Assembly: GCA_963971285.1 (NCBI GenBank)
Contig: OZ020257.1
Coordinates: forward strand, 14,646,602-14,710,601
From: Astropecten irregularis
Lineage: Eukaryota; Echinodermata; Asteroidea; Paxillosida; Astropectinidae
DNA length: 64,000 bases
Direction: 5' to 3'
Positions within the stretch are counted from its first letter, which is position 1, and each line of letters opens with the position of its first letter. Below, piece by piece: positions 1-14,720 of this stretch. The translations under genes and the position numbers were made by a program. The notes beneath the pieces were generated by a model, which was not told the DNA's origin, did not search any database, and was given only the letters and a program-made list of their open reading frames with translations.

Positions 1-550
1 TCAAACCATAGAGTATTTACTGGGAAGTGAGAATGATAAAATTGTGTTTGTTATCATAATTGCTTGTACTTAGGGCTTTTTTTTTCTTGTGTACATCAAT
101 CCATAGAGCTAGGTAGTTCTATGCTGAAACTAATCAAAGTCTCTTGCTTGTTGGAACTTTAGTAAGAAGGGTAGGCAGTTCTATTTAAGGACCTTGTCAT
201 TTTGGGGCTAAGGCTGTCCACCATTTTGTCAAAAATGCAGCAGTTTTATTACTTGTAAAAATGGAAGAAGTGTGAAAAAAACACCTTGTTTAGTGGGGAA
301 ATGGAATAAAAGATGTAAGTGAGGTTATATGCTTTGCAACCTACTCCCTTTGTGATCAACTGATTCTAATACCATATCATGTTATCAGTGTACAATGCAT
401 AGACTTGTACACCCTGCATGCTGTACATGTACACATGTATAGGCCGGGTTCAAAGGTCACCCAAATTATGCTACAATAAGTAGACCATTGACAATTTGCT
501 TACAAAGGATGAATCAATACCCCTGCAATCTGAAATCACAAGCCTCAACG

Positions 551-578
551 CCCCCTCCCCCCCCCCCCCCCCCCCTCC
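551..578. repeat. poly-C homopolymer tract
   Basis: A C-rich run with 19 uninterrupted C residues at 557-575. It is a simple repeat and likely length-variable. Confidence 0.9.
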
Positions 579-1480
579 ATGCCACTCTTGACTGACTGTT
601 GTGGTCGGTGTGGTTGAGAACCACAGAGCTAGCAGGCTAGCTTCCGCCCTAGCCCTGCCCCCACTGGCCATGCTCAGCCATTGTTCCTATTCCCTGCAGG
701 TGCACCACAAATTACCCATAAACTCCCCCTCAGTCAGATCCCCCTGTCTTTCTCCCCTCTTCCCCTATATTATACCCTCCCTGTCCCATTTCAGCTTGGG
801 AAATTGGAAAGTTCAGCTTGGGAAGTTGTTATTGTTATTGAAAACCCAGTTTATTGCCAGATAATTGTCCCTGATTGCATTTTGAGTGCACAAGATTAAG
901 GTTGACGATAAGGGATGTTAATGTTTCAAGTTTCCTAAAAATGATAACAGAGCAAGCTGTTTTATTTTTTTTTCCATTGCCAAGAACTTGGGATATGTCA
1001 ACATATTTTCAGAAGGTATTTTGGTTGAATATTGTTAGTCCATTTTGGAATTTAAATCTGAAATACAGGTTTTTCACTGGGGCAATTACATTTAATTTAA
1101 GGCTTGATGCTATGATTTTGATATTGTGGTTAACTTAAGCCGTGGCCAAGCTTTGTGTTCACTTGTATGTTGCAAAGGCATCAACATAGTTGCACTATAT
1201 AACTTTATAATTATCCTGATGAAAAAAAAAGTGATACAGTAGAAAACTCGAGAGAACTTGAGAAGAGAGAGAAAAGATAGACGCTGGTAAATAAATTTAA
1301 GTCGTAGCAATTTAGTCTTCGCATGGTGGCAAGTATTAGGTGGCGCTGGGCATGTCCGTCCGTTTGATTGAGCCGTTCTGGCAGCCGGTAGCTCGGGCCT
1401 AGTCTAGAAAAAGATCTTCTAACATCACGTAGTGTCGCTTCTTAATCTGTCAGCGTGCTTCTCATTACTCAGTGTTTGTA

Positions 1481-1510
1481 GGCAGGCAGGCAGGCTGGCA
1501 GGCGGGCAGG
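1481..1510 (+). repeat. GGCA tetranucleotide microsatellite
   Basis: About seven copies of GGCA with single-base variants (GGCT, GGCG). Confidence 0.85.
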
Positions 1511-2144
1511 AGATAAATCGTGAGGCAGTTTTCCTTCCAAGCTGTCTTGAGTCTGGTTTGTCCAGAGGGGAGACAAAAAAAAGGGAAACAAGTAAATGAA
1601 TTGAAAGGGAGGGGAAAAAAAAAGCTTAACCTTGTATTCATTGAAACTGGCAGATTGCACAGAAGCAGGAAAGCAGAGGGACTAATCTCTGTGGGTGAGA
1701 TAATTAGCGTAGTTTGTTTCATTTGACTGTAAATTGCTCTGCCGTTGTACGAGAGCTCTTGTTGTGCTAGGCTGCCCTCACTAAGTCAGCCTCATGTAAT
1801 ATAGATTTAATCCACCAGAATATACGCAGTTTTCAACTTATCTTATTGCAGATGAAGTTTTCAATTTCCACAGTGCGCATAATGATGAATGTCTTTACAA
1901 TGCACATCTGTCGCTATTAAAGTCACTGTAGAATGAGCAGGCATTGTGCCGAAAGCACGGCGGACGAAAAGGTAAATTAAACACATAAGTATATTTATGG
2001 GCAATTTCATAATCACCAACCGTGCATTATTGATGAACTATTTTTAGTTTGCCTCGACAAGGCCTTCGTGAACAAAAAAGCGAAATTATTAATATTCTTT
2101 TGGCATAAAATTTTGTTCAGAAATGATTACAGCGTGCACTGTGT

Positions 2145-2365
2145 GACTATTGTGTGACTATCGTAAAGTAACACATGTGCATTTGAAATGGGTAACCATA
2201 TTTGTTACATGTGTTATGTGTTATTTGTCACACATGTAATTTCAGTTGCACATATGCAAAGTGGTGAGTAGCCATTTTTGAGTAACATAATGTGAGTAGC
2301 TACTTTTTGTTACATCATGTAACATTAGTAATTTGTTAACATTTATCACATTGAGTTGAACACAT
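2145..2365. repeat. TAACA/TGTTA-rich cryptic repeat patch
   Basis: Within about 220 bases, GTTACA, TAACAT, TGTTA and GTGAGTAGC recur in both orientations. They include a perfect 15-base palindrome GTTACATCATGTAAC at 2309-2323 and two copies of GTGAGTAGC. It could be a degenerate tandem repeat or a cluster of binding sites; the sequence does not decide. Confidence 0.4.
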
Positions 2366-3430
2366 GTTTGGGATGAAAAAAATTTACCGGGGAAAAAATA
2401 TTAGAATTTTCATCCCCCAAAAAATTCTAAGGTGAGTAACCGTGAAAAACTCATTCAGTAGGCCTGCAGTCTCTCAACCAAGGCAGTCAAGATATTTTTA
2501 CAGTGAAATTTTAAAATCAACACAAAGGTGTACTGTAAAACCTGGCAAATCCTTTGTGCTCTTCCACTGCTCGATTTGTTCAGTCATATTTAATGGGCAA
2601 GAAAGTAGAGACCCCCCTTGAGGTACCCCTTAACCAACTGAAAATAAATATCAACTGGAACGGTCTGGTGCTTCTTAAGTTTGATATGCGATCCATAGAA
2701 TCAATGCAGAGGGAGGAGGGGAAGGAACGCTGGATCCCAGATCAATTCACCCAGGCGCTTCAAAAGGATTATTTGCCAGTAAACGAAGCTGACATCCTTT
2801 GAGAAGGAATAACCAAAGGAGATGGGCATTTAATGGCGGTGATGGCTCACTGACTCATCCAATAATGGAGGCATTGGAGAACTGAATTGTCGATTTCTTT
2901 TTAAGTCATCTTACCCTCTCAGACATTTTGCCCCGAAGTCAGTCTCACTCTCTTGTGCTTAAAAAAAATAAAAACTTTACCCCTTGTGTACGTGGACAAA
3001 AAAAAATATCTTGGGAATATTTGCTGAAACTGTTCATCGGTCGGTCAAAAGAGGGAGCTTTTGTTTCTCGTCCATATGAAGGGGTCAGTGATTATTCTTT
3101 TTTGGTTTGGATTTTTTTTGTAGGCCATGGAAGTATAATATTGGCTCATTTGGCTGCACAGGTAATGGAATTGCATTGGAACATACTCTTTCCAAGTGTT
3201 AAGTGTGAAGTTTGAGTGTCATTTTCATGCAGAATCAATTCTGTGTTTGTAATCATAAGCTAAAGGGTTAAGGTTCAAAATAATTAAATCATTTCTTAAA
3301 ACTTTTTTTTTTAATCTAGACCAGGATGAAGTAGTCCTGTGACAACGTAACAAAATATCTTCCATTCTAAATATTTATATTCGCTCATCCACAGAACAGA
3401 TGCGTAGATTGTTTATTTATTTTGATTTTA

Positions 3431-3482
3431 GCCTTTGAGAAAGATCTGCTTGGATCGAAACGCGTCAGGCCCTCCTAACTCG
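3431..3482 (+). repeat. dispersed GAAACG hairpin repeat, copy 1
   Basis: Contains TTTGAGAAAGATC, a short hairpin (GATC/GATC), then GAAACG, GTCAGG and CCTCCTAACT. Two further copies lie on the minus strand at 22970-23020 and 47245-47304. The order (TTGAGAA, hairpin, GAAACG, GTC) resembles a degenerate hammerhead ribozyme core of the kind carried by Penelope-like elements. That link is inference. Confidence 0.55.
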
Positions 3483-4139
3483 AATAAGTATTTATGTTGA
3501 TAATTAAGAATGACTTTTTCTCATCATTTTGTAGTCATCTTCAGTCTGTATTCATCTTTTTTCATGATTTAGTTGTGATTTTACTAAACTAGATTCCAAA
3601 ATGTTCTGGATAATGTTCAATCTATAACACCTTTAAGCCTAAGTAGTTTATTTTTTTCCATTATAAAGCAAGGCCTTGTGAAAGCACGTGCTGTGTGACA
3701 TTTTAGAGAAATAGAACCTCGGCGCAAAAATTGATACCGATCTTGATTCCCGGTCGATATGCGATCCTTTACTCCATCGCCCATGTCACTGGTGGCAGAG
3801 ATGATTATCCAATGAGCACTTAGTGGAATCTGGGCGCCGTCAGCTGAGAGCGCTGAATCCCTCACTCTTCAATCACTTTATCGCTGACTACTACTCCAAA
3901 AATAAATTGTCATAATTATCGCGGGCTTTGTGAAAACAAGCAATTATGTTCACTTCTTTGCAGACATTGGTATCTAGATATAAATGCAGTGCTGCAATAT
4001 TTTACCCATGATATTTTACGATGTGCAAATGCAAAGATGGGCTCCTGAAAATGCTGATCATCTTTTGGAGACCTAATTGGCTAATACGCTCAATAATCTC
4101 AGTCATGTAAGGACATGTTGAAATTCCCGTAGCATTTAA

Positions 4140-4497
4140 AGGTGCAGTACAGGATTGGTAACATACACAACAGAAATGTTCACAGATTTTCGTATTACCT
4201 ACAGGACCTGAAGATGGTGCTGGTAGAGACATACCGTTAAAATATTTCTGGCTAAAAATTTATCAAGAAATTAGTAAAACAACGACCAAAAACACTTATG
4301 ATCTCGGGATAAGATCAAAACCATTCTTTATGTCTTTCATAAGAGAAATGAGTCAGGTTTTCCCTATTTTCTCGTGACCAGATGTCTGATTGGTGTTAAG
4401 GCACAAATGTTCACAATTATGTTATTTCATGTAGGGCCTACATATTGGATCAGACAAAGTGTGAGTGCTGTGACCTTTATCAATCATGTACATACCT
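4140..4497. mobile_element. TTAA-flanked non-autonomous DNA transposon (MITE), copy 1
   Basis: A 358-base element bounded on both sides by TTAA (4136-4139 and 4498-4501). Its ends are inverted: AGGTGCAGTACA on the left matches the complement of TGTACATACCT on the right. A second, more decayed copy lies at 36745-37071 and shares many blocks, such as GATCAGACAAAGTGTGAGT. TTAA target duplications are typical of piggyBac and Kolobok elements, so this is probably a non-autonomous relative of one of them. No transposase frame is present. Confidence 0.7.
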
Positions 4498-7400
4498 TTA
4501 AAATAAGAAAGTGACTCTTAAAGGAATTACTGAGAAAAATAATCAGACCAGCGAATATGCATGTACCAGAATAGTAGTCAGGTATTTGTAGCTCTATGGG
4601 TCAAGCTACGTAGGTCAAGGGTGATTGGTCAGACTGTCCAGAGACTCCAGTCTAGCCACTCTGATAATAAAAAACACCAAGGGAAGACCTTATGGTCTCA
4701 ATACAGCCAAACAACTTCCACTCTTGTCATCCTGTCACTTTTTACTCAAATTTATTGCAATTAAAAACCCGGAGCCACTTCCTGTAATTTCCCTCTGACA
4801 CCAATCTGAGGGGCTGCAGATAGGAACTGAAACCAAAGTCTAAGTGTTACGGGTAATTTGAAACAGACCAAGTTAGGCAAAGAAAAGCCAGAGTTGATTC
4901 CACTCCAGCACATTTCATGATAACTTGTGGGGGGGACCGGGGGAGGGGGAGGGTCAGGCCAGGGCAGGTAAGAGGGAGGGAATGGAGGGAAAAACATGGA
5001 GCAAAATAGAATCACGTTGGCTTCGGTGTTCAGCCGGAGTAAACTGCTGGAAACAGGCCTTGATCCCGGGGGCTTTTTAGATGGAGCATGAGTGCGATGT
5101 AAAATGATGCTTCGGAGTACATGAAGGATGTAATTTCCACAACTCCCGGGTATGTGCGGCTTATAAAAGGGCAGAGGTCCTCACATGCGAGTATTCCAGA
5201 TTGAATTTTCAAAAAGGCCCAAGCGCTAAATCATGGAGAAAACATGGTTTCTCTCAAAACGTTATTTAATAATTCAAAGGTTTTGATTTACAACATTTGG
5301 CAGTGTCCAAAAAAGGGTTTGTTTGTTGGCGATCAGTTAGTTCAAATTTGTTTTACAATTTTGGGGGTATGTAGGCCTACATTTAGATTTTAGTCTGAAC
5401 TCTTCACCATCTGTGTATATTTTTACCTACTATGTGCTGACAAAGCCACTGTGTCTGTTTTCATGGCTATTGGCTAGGTGAATCTTAAATTTGTAATTGT
5501 TTCTATTCATTCAAAAATGAAACAGAAGTCTTTTGAAGAGGGAATTTTCAAGGCCAAAATATCATTTTTTATAAACCTCCACTAATGTAGTACCTTCAAG
5601 TGCATTGGTTCTATTTTGGGACAGTTTGGGCCCAGGAAACACAATTTATTTTTTCAATAGGCTGCGATGATTGATTGAGAGAAATAATTTGCAGTCAGGA
5701 CTGGGTGCAATTCATATAACCTGGATGATTTTATCACAAGAATGAAGGGCCAATTAATACATACAAATTACTGAACTGGATGTCAAATATAAGTTAATGT
5801 TGCCAAACAATGTCCAGACTTCTTATATTTTGTTTGCTTGCAATATGGGATGTATTTTTACTCATACCTTGAATGGCAGTCTGCTAGGGCCAACTTGCCA
5901 CATGGCCTTGTTTCCTTGGAAAAAAAATCTAAATATTGGTGAGAAATGTTTGAAGGGGACACTTGTTCTGGAGCTGAGGCCTGCAGAGAACCGAAGGCCA
6001 TGGCCTCCATGTAACAAGACATTTTGTTGAAACTGTAAGACTAAGTAAGAGAAGGCCAGCAGCTGATGATGTGCTGCTCACAATGGGCGAGAATGGCATG
6101 ATCATTCCGAAGTTTGGAGGCTAAATGTGCAGGTGTTGTGTACAGAGACAAGCCATTTATCATATGATTAAGCTATTAAGCAATATTATCCTGTCAGAAA
6201 TGTTGAAATGTGGGCATTGCAGTCAAGTCAGTCAGTTGGTGCACAACTATAGATTTCCAATTGGCAAGAGGATTATTAATGGCCTGCTTATTCCATGAAA
6301 TTGAATTGCAAATTGATATTTTGGTCTTGAGTCCTGATTGGAAAACCTTGGCCGAGAGCATTTTAAGTAATAGCCAAGATTTGTCCCGCTAAGTAGCGTA
6401 CAATTGGGAGCGTGCCCAATGCATGTTCCCGCAACTAATCACAGGATGATATATTGCACAGGGTTTATTTCTTACAGAATACAAAGGTCCCTCCGGTACA
6501 TTAATTATCATTTGTCATCTTACTGAAATACCATCAGACATCATAATCCTGTCTACATCGCTCTTTTTTTTTTCGTTCTCTTATCAGTTCCTGAGCATGC
6601 TGTGCTCGAACGAACGAACGGAATGAAACGGCTCTCAGGTTGAAGTGGGGGATCTGTGTCGGGGTGTGTGCGTGTGGGTCCGCGTGCGTATGTGTCATGG
6701 TCTTTGTCATGGTCTCCTCCGTTAAAAAGCAAGATGATTGATGATTGGCTAAATCAATAATGCCCGCACAGTATACATATCCATGTTCTCCAGCTTCCTG
6801 CGTTCACACCCAATATGCGGCGCTCTTGTAATCTTGTGAGTCACATTTCCTGGGGAAACCAGAGTCTTCAGAAGCCGGTGTTGAATGCTGTATGTACGTG
6901 CTCTGCGTCAGAACATACGTACCGTACGCTAGAAAAAAAGAAAAAGAATGTGACTTGGCGCCCGTAATAAGGAATTTACAATGAATGTTTCATGTTACGA
7001 AAATTATGTATTAAGCCGGCTCTGACAACATGCCTGCCCTGCCCACCACAGGAATGTTGAAATTGGAGGGGGGATGTTGGTGGATCTGGCAATGGGATAC
7101 TTGTTTTCAGGACCTGCTGGGTGACTTCCACACTTGACTGATCCAGTAATTGGTTCGGTGTTGGCATGCACAGCAGACTGCTTGTGTGCTTACAAGTTGG
7201 TTTCAAGTTCCACTATACTGGGAAAATGTTCTGTGGTTTAAACTCCTGCCTTGCTCTGTCCATTGTGCAGTTGTTTCTTCGGATGATGGCCTATTTCCTG
7301 TGGTTTGGAAGGGTGTTTATTTGTAAGGTAAGCCAGTTGTGGCTGTACTTTTTCATGGGCTGTGGGAGGAAGGGGTGTCACTGTGCTCATTTGGCCTTTA

Positions 7401-10400
7401 TATGGACCATGATAACCCTTTAATATCAGATCCTTCATCTCAGGAACCAGATTCTTGTGGAGACCTGTGTTTCCCTTCTGCATTCCTGTCAGTGTCAGGT
7501 CTAGGTATATCAACTGACAAGCATGTTATGTTATGACAGACATGTGCTTCTATTGACATGCCTGTCACCATTGGTTAGGTCTGAAGTCACCGGTGCCCAC
7601 CCCTTTGCTATAATTTGATTAAAGTTTCATTGGTTCCTTGCCTCCATGATCCTCCCTCCTGAAAACTGTCTTTATCTTCATTTTGAAGTAATTGTGGTCC
7701 CTTGTGGAAGTTGTGCTGAAGCTCACGGCATTTTTTAGTGAATTTGAACGATTTCTTTGGACATTGTTTCCCCACCAGCTGAATCTCCCATGTCCATTTT
7801 ATTTTTTAGATATTGCCAGCTGTGTAATAGCTTGCAGCAAGGGAAATTCATCCACCATGGCACTTCCTATATTTCTCAAACATAGCACAATTAAGTCCTC
7901 TCAGATTCTTTGTGTGTTCATTGGCAAATGACAGAATGAACTTTTTGTTGTGTTTTCGTGGCAATGTACTTTCGGGTTGTGGTTTTCATGTTAACTTTGT
8001 AGCATCAAATCAGAATCGAAGCTTTCGTGTTTCTATTTCAAGTGAAAGAAAGTGATGACAATGACCATGTGCATATCTTTGACATTTTTTTTTGTTAGGA
8101 TCATCACACATGCCCATAATACATAAATACATTTTTGATACCACTATCAGGAAACAAAACCACAAAACCAAAGTTTTTTGCTTTTTTAACGGGCTTGACT
8201 AATTTCAGTTTGCAATTCAATACACAAGTTGGCAAGGTGATATTGGAGTGCTTTCCACTTTCAACTCTGCTAAAGTAGATGATTACTGTAAGGACAAGAA
8301 TTGTTCTGCTTCTGAGTTAGAATTTAGAATTGAAACAACATAATAGGACTGGCAGTCATGCCGATCCATTTCCGTCTGAATTCCTGAGTTCATTCTTTGG
8401 ACCACAGCCCAGTGCACTGGTCAAAGGTCAATCGCCAAGCCAGACAATCCTTCCTGTTATGGGGTAAAAGAAAATCAATGTGCGGGATCGGAGTGTTGTT
8501 GATCCTGCTGGAGGTCAGCCACACCATCATACCACAGACTCCCCTGGCTTGATCCTTCAGTGTGAGGGGAGCTAGCTAGCTTTTTCAAGATTACCCAGAC
8601 GTGGAAAAATAGCCCTGGTCTGCTTGCTGGTTGCCTTGCCTTTTGTTTGCTCAGCTTTAAAAGGGGGGCTTTGATGGCCCCTCCTCTTTATATCCGACCG
8701 CCCTCCTCCCATTGGCTACACTTGTGTTGTAAGTGGCCAGGTGTGGTGCAACCTGCTATGGCAGAGAAGGGGGTCCTTGTACCAGCCTAGGTCCTTCTGT
8801 TTGTCACTGTTGTGGCTTTGGCGATAATCACTTCCCTGTACTTAATAAATAATTGTTAAGGTTGCGTTTTTGAGGTGAATGTACCCAGCCCCCCTGCACT
8901 AAGTTGTATAGTAAGCCACATTCAGAAAGGCTCTTGGCAGTCATTTATTTCTACCCATTTCAAGTAAACAACTTGCGGTGGGGTTTATGAAGGTGACAAA
9001 TTAGGCCTACATGATTACTATACCGTAGGCCCACATTGTTAAATAATTGAAACTAAAAGTTGAGTTCATAATGCTACACAAGAGGAAACTATCAGTGAAG
9101 GTTTCATTTTTCATCGACATGCTAATCGGATGAAGGTCATTTTCCCACAGTACTGGGATCAACAAGGTACCACCTACGTGAATGTCTGTCCATTTCAATT
9201 TCAATTTCACACACTGGTAATTGCCTACGCATACAGTTCCTTTCATATGTTTCTCTTTACAAAGAATAACGCTTTTTTATTTTTTTTGTGATGAAAAAAA
9301 TATCACCAATTAGAGGGAAATTGAAAGAGTCTACTACTGGGTGCTCTTTCAAAAAGAATTTTTACTGTCAGTTTCCCTTGTGGTTATTTGATGATTAGAA
9401 CAAGAATTTACAGTAGAATTTTTCGTGAGGTCTGTTAGATTATACCTTGTATCAAAATGAATATTTCACTGTTTTAAAATTGTTATTCCACTCTGGAAAG
9501 AGAGAGAGTGAGAGAAAATGAAGAAGTGACATTTGCAACGCAAACCTTGATGGCTGCTGGAGTCATTTCTTGTCAACAAATTGATTGAACCTTTCTCCTT
9601 CTGACTATGTCAGCAAAACTTTGGTGGAGGGGGAGAAAAATAGTGCATTGAGAAGGCTAGCCTTGTTTGTGAAGCCCTTGCTGTATTTAGTTTGCACTGT
9701 TTGACAGGGATAAAAGATAAACCACAGGTTGAGACTTTTGATGTGCGCAATGTTTGATCGCCAGTTTAAAAAACTCCCTGGGGTAAATAGAGTTATTGTT
9801 GGACTGGTGCGGGCCCAGACACATCCGTGTAGGTTGGTATGGGGTCTCTCACGGCCAGTCAGTTGCTACATGGAGGCTGCTAGGTTGCTCTGTTCTCCTG
9901 TGGATGATGTCAACAGTGGCCTAGCCCCTAAAGGTTCTATGCTGGAATGCAGAGAGATTTTGTTGTTGTTCAAAGGGCCCAGTGTCCTGTGAAGAAGATG
10001 GAATAAACAGGGAGTCTGTTGTTAAAATGTAATGGCTGGCAGGAATAATTCAATCATATGTACTGGTAAGTCAATCATTCACCTTGGTCTATGTTTAATG
10101 CCATTACTGGAACGTGGATTCAGTTGTTGTGCTACAGCATTGGTCTCAAACTGAGACTTGGTGCTTCCGATTTTGTTTTTTTGACTGATTCATGGTAAGA
10201 AAAAATTCAACTCTTTTTTCCTTCCTGTTCAAAGCATGATGTAGCCTGTTCTTTTGTTGCTGATTTGTTCTTCAGGGATGTGAAACGTCAGATTTTTATC
10301 TGAATTCAGATTTTATTTTGGGTTAGACTTTAAGTCAGAATTTCAGCTTTTTTGTACTTGCTCTGTACAAAAGTATTTAATAAGGACTTTTAATTACAGC

Positions 10401-10507
10401 TTTTTCCTTCGTGTTTTTCAGATTTTTGTTTGTGAGACCATTCACATGCATCCATGGTTCTTCCATACATCAAAACAACTTTCAAGACCATATCAAACCA
10501 TTTCAGG

Positions 10508-10626
10508 CTCTTACTTTACCATGGGGTGTGAAGCATTTGTTTTCTTTTGCTCTTACTTTACCATGGGGTGGGAAGCATCAAATTTTCTACTTTTTTATAT
10601 TGTGCTCATACTTTACCATAGGAATG
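10508..10626 (+). repeat. short minisatellite remnant, three copies
   Basis: Three tandem copies begin GCTC(T/A)TACTTTACCATGG at about 10508, 10549 and 10604, each followed by a purine-rich stretch with GTG(T/G)GAAGCAT in the first two. The spacing is 41 and 55 bases. The third copy has diverged. Confidence 0.65.
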
Positions 10627-13600
10627 GTGGCATTGCTTTTTTCCAACATTACTGCTCTTGTTTTGGTCTAGTAATTGTACTGTTAAAGAAAAACCATTGT
10701 TATTATTTTGCTGTTCACTTTTCAGAGGCTAAAGAATAATTGTATCCATTTCCCCTCCATTTTGTTTGGGGGGTATGGCATTTAGGGATTTTATTGGAAG
10801 GCTGTTCAGGAATGTCTCTGTCAACACAATGCCTGACACACTCAGACTGGGAGTCCTTGTGCTGAGTGAAACTGAATGGGAAGTGGGAAGTTATTTGAGA
10901 AACCCAGTAGGCTATGAAGTCAATAATTATTGATAGCTGTGGGGTGTTCCGTGGCTCACAATGCAGGGCATGGCCAAATCTCTTTTTGTTTGCCGAGGTG
11001 AAATTCTTTCAGTGGTACTCGTACTCGTAGGCTGTAGGGTTTTCCTGCATGTAAGTTACAAGTAAGTTGGCTACTTTGTGGAGTGCTAGCCGATAAAGAG
11101 TGGGGAAAATGAACAAATATCCGACGAATATGTCACGGAATCTGTGTTTGCAATCAGAGAGTCTTTCAATCAACCGTCGTAATCAGTTTGTTAAAATACC
11201 CCTGTTCCACATTTTACAAACTCCAGACAGGCTGTTCGATGATGCTGTTCATTTCACTGCCTTGTGGCTGGAAAGTGAAATGAGTAAATTAATGAATAAC
11301 CACAAATCATGTTTAATTAATTAATAGAATGTTGCATTTAATCATGGAGGACGTATGGCTCCTCCATAATTATCAAGCAAGATTTCATACCACTTTAGGC
11401 CTACTTCTAATTGAATTAACTGGAAACCAACACTGGATTGTGATCTGCTCCACGAAGAGGGAATGATTCTACGAACTGTAATGGACTTGGAAATAATTTA
11501 GATGTTATCTTCTTGTTTTTTTTTCAAAATGGGCTGGCCTAGTTCTCATTTACACAGGATGCTAGAGACCTTTGTGATCGTAGATATTATCTCAGTTGTC
11601 AAATTTGCAACATGTCACTTATTTTCAGAGGGTGGTTCTATGCGTAGTGTTTATTGAGCCAAGGCGTTCTATTCTCCATTGGAGATTGGTGGTGCGTTCC
11701 CAGACCACTTCCTGTGTGGAAACATCACACCTGCATTTGATTATCAGGGGTTTATTGTTGGCAGTCTGACACACACGATTATTGTCACAAGCTTTATATG
11801 TACGAGGGCCGTAGCTGAAATTGCATGCTTTCACGAACCGAACCTTATATTGCTCACAAAAAGTGCATTTGTTCAGCCCACCTGTGAGTTGATTGAGTAC
11901 ACATCCCAGACCCTGCAAAGCAATAATTGAACCACGGTTGGGTGGGAACTGCGAAGTGAACGTGCGCGTACGGTTCAGAGTACATTGCCATAGTTACCCT
12001 TTTTTCACTCACATTTTTATTCTAATTCTTTGAAAAGTTGAACTTTGTGTTTCAGTTGTAATTTGGATATCTTTTGTGGGATAAAAAACTAAATGGGTTT
12101 TCTGCATTCCTACATGGCACACTTTACCATTAGTACTCATTTCCTGTTCATGCATGCGTGAATCCTCTAAATAACAGACTCATAAATGTTATTCCCATAT
12201 TTTTTTTCTCTTGTTATAAAAGGTGCAGGATGGAATGAAACATGAAAGTGAACTTTTTATTTTGATCAACGGTAACTGAAACTGATTTCAGATTATGTTC
12301 AGAGGTTTGCTTCGCTCACCAAACAAAAATGCAAAAATGCTTATCTTATGATAAAAGAAAGTTTTATATTAATAGAAAATAATTATAATCATCAAATATC
12401 CACAAGGGAAACTGACTACATTTTAAGTCATTGAACAAAGGAAAATTTACTGGAGCGGGTTTTACCGGAAAATAAATATGTATAAATTTGCATGGTATTA
12501 AATTTGTTTGTACTTCCAACATTTTCTTTCATCTCTTCAGAGGGGAGAAGTTTGTTTCTAAATAAACTTAATTTTCATCTCATTATTATAAATAACGCAT
12601 ATTCTGTGAATTAGGATTTGGTTGCAAGTAGAATGGTATGGTAACCTGTGCTCTATTTCGCTGCAATTGAGAATAATTGGCCTTAGGTCTCTGATTAGAT
12701 CACCCTCCCCCCATTTACAGAACAGCCGGCCCACTTTTATGGCTTACAGTCTTGAACTGTTTGTTCTGCTGTATGTGTGCTGCATACACATTTATCATAG
12801 GGTTCATCATGCATGATAATGGCAGATTAAGAGGCCCACACCCACTTATAGATTAGCAGATTAAACCTGCTTATCAGGGCTTAAATTAGAGCCAGAGACT
12901 TTAATCAATCTCGTTTACATGTGCATGGGTGATGTGGTATTAAGAAGGCCAGTCAACCAGCTCGCCAGCTCAAAGCCTCAAGGATATCAATGAATGCAGT
13001 CGAGTAAACATGGAGTTTATCCATAATAGCTGATGCATTTATGTACCTGTATGAAGTTTCTGCATGCACCTGTTTCTGTGTGTCAGTCACCTTTAAACAG
13101 CCATGTCACATAGGGCTTATCTCTGTTAATCATGTGCTGTTTCCAGGCCTGGAATGAAATTATTACATTAAAGGAACAGACCATGGCTTTGCCAACCAGT
13201 GTTGTACCTTATGGGGCCAGCATGGTGAATAGCCACTGAGTGACCAAGGTTTGTGTTTTTTACGTTGCCCATTTGATGATTAAAGCCTGGTCAGGCACTT
13301 CAACTATATCTCCATGCTCTGTTTGTAGCTCTATGCTTCAACCATGGAGCTAGCCTCTTCCTCGCTCCATGCTTCAACTGACCAAGGAATTATGATCACC
13401 ATTCCTTGCATATGCTACAAGGCCAGAAATTCCCTGCTTACATAGTAGCCATCATCGTTATCAAGCCAACATTCCTAAACCCATGCTTGAGAGGATCGTT
13501 AGTTTTTGGTTGCAGTTATAGCAGGGATTCCTTACCTTACACTAAGCAGAGCAATGAAATTGGATTCGGTTGTAATGAACTTTCTGGAATCCTGGCACAG

Positions 13601-14639
13601 GGCAGAACTTCAAGGGAGGTACCCTTGATCATTGCCTTGGGCGACCCCGTCAAATATTTCTGTAGACAGTTCAGTTCCTCCCATACAACAAGAGCACTTT
13701 GCCATGAGAAAACTGCCTATTATTACAGGTCACTGCTGGCCAGATTGAAAAATAATAGCAAGACGATTTCCCTGGTTTTAAAGTGGAAACACGGTTCTTT
13801 ATCAACATGGGGGGATTTAAAGCAATATCACGGGTGACGTTCGTTCGGCTGCATGGACAAAGTTAGAATGTCTCCAGGTTGGTTTTTGATCGACCCAAAT
13901 TCGTCCTAGAAAAACATGGTGCCCTCCTAATTGGGAAATTCTTTTATACGTATTCCCTTTCAAATGAGCTGGGCTTCCTGCAGTAAGACTGTGACACTGA
14001 CATATCTGAAGGTCTCCAACTCACGTTTTCTTCTTCGTTTTTTTTTTTGTGGTTGTTAGTTTTGAATGAGTGATGATGGTAGAAAGTCTGTCCCGGTCAA
14101 ATTCTGACTACAAAATTCCGTGTGAAGTGCCCCCAATCCACACCGCGGCACGCTTTAGCAGATCGTTCATATCATGCAACACTGCAATATATGCGGATTC
14201 CGTGTGATGGGAAAATAATGGATCGACATGCGTTACTGACAGAGCAGTAGCTATTGGAGAGGGGAGGTGAGGGGGGTTGGAGTTTGCGGCTTTGCCTGAT
14301 ATGAATGATATATCTCGTTCTCCGTTGCAGCACTTTCGGAAATGGGCCGGTTTTTCACTTGGAGTGGATCTGACATGTGTTCGTGATTGATGGCGTGATC
14401 GCCGTCATCATTCCCTCCGCGTATTTTTTTTGAACGAGACTGTTTTCACAGTCCATTAAATAAATAACGGGTATTTTTGTTTGCTCACGCCCTGAATAAT
14501 GTGAACTTGTACACAGAACAGTTTGTTAGGGCGGAGAGGTCTACGGGGTCAGCCAGTTTGAGAAATTGTTAAAGAGGCTTTCCATTAAAAAAGCTCTGGC
14601 TGGATTTGCGTGCTGTGCATGTAGCATCAGCAGACTTGT

Positions 14640-14720
14640 ACCATTCTGTTTATGGGTCATTCCACCAGGTTGGGGCAGGATTTGTATGGTGTCCATGTAG
14701 CATCAACATCAAGCGGTTCT
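14640..14720 (+). repeat. short dispersed repeat shared with 59.4 kb
   Basis: CATTCCACCAGGTTGGGGCAGGA and a nearby CATGTAGC are matched by CATTCCATCAGGTTGGGGCAGGA and CATGTAGC at about 59400-59455. This looks like the remains of one interspersed repeat family. Boundaries are unclear. Confidence 0.4.

Noticed and set aside
11625-11918. Cys-containing minus-strand frame (CTFCEQYKVRF)
   Set aside because: Cysteine spacing fits no family I know; overlapping + frame is equally open, so probably chance.
13406-13837. 143-residue + strand open frame
   Set aside because: Begins with TTG, no recognisable domain, AT-rich surroundings.
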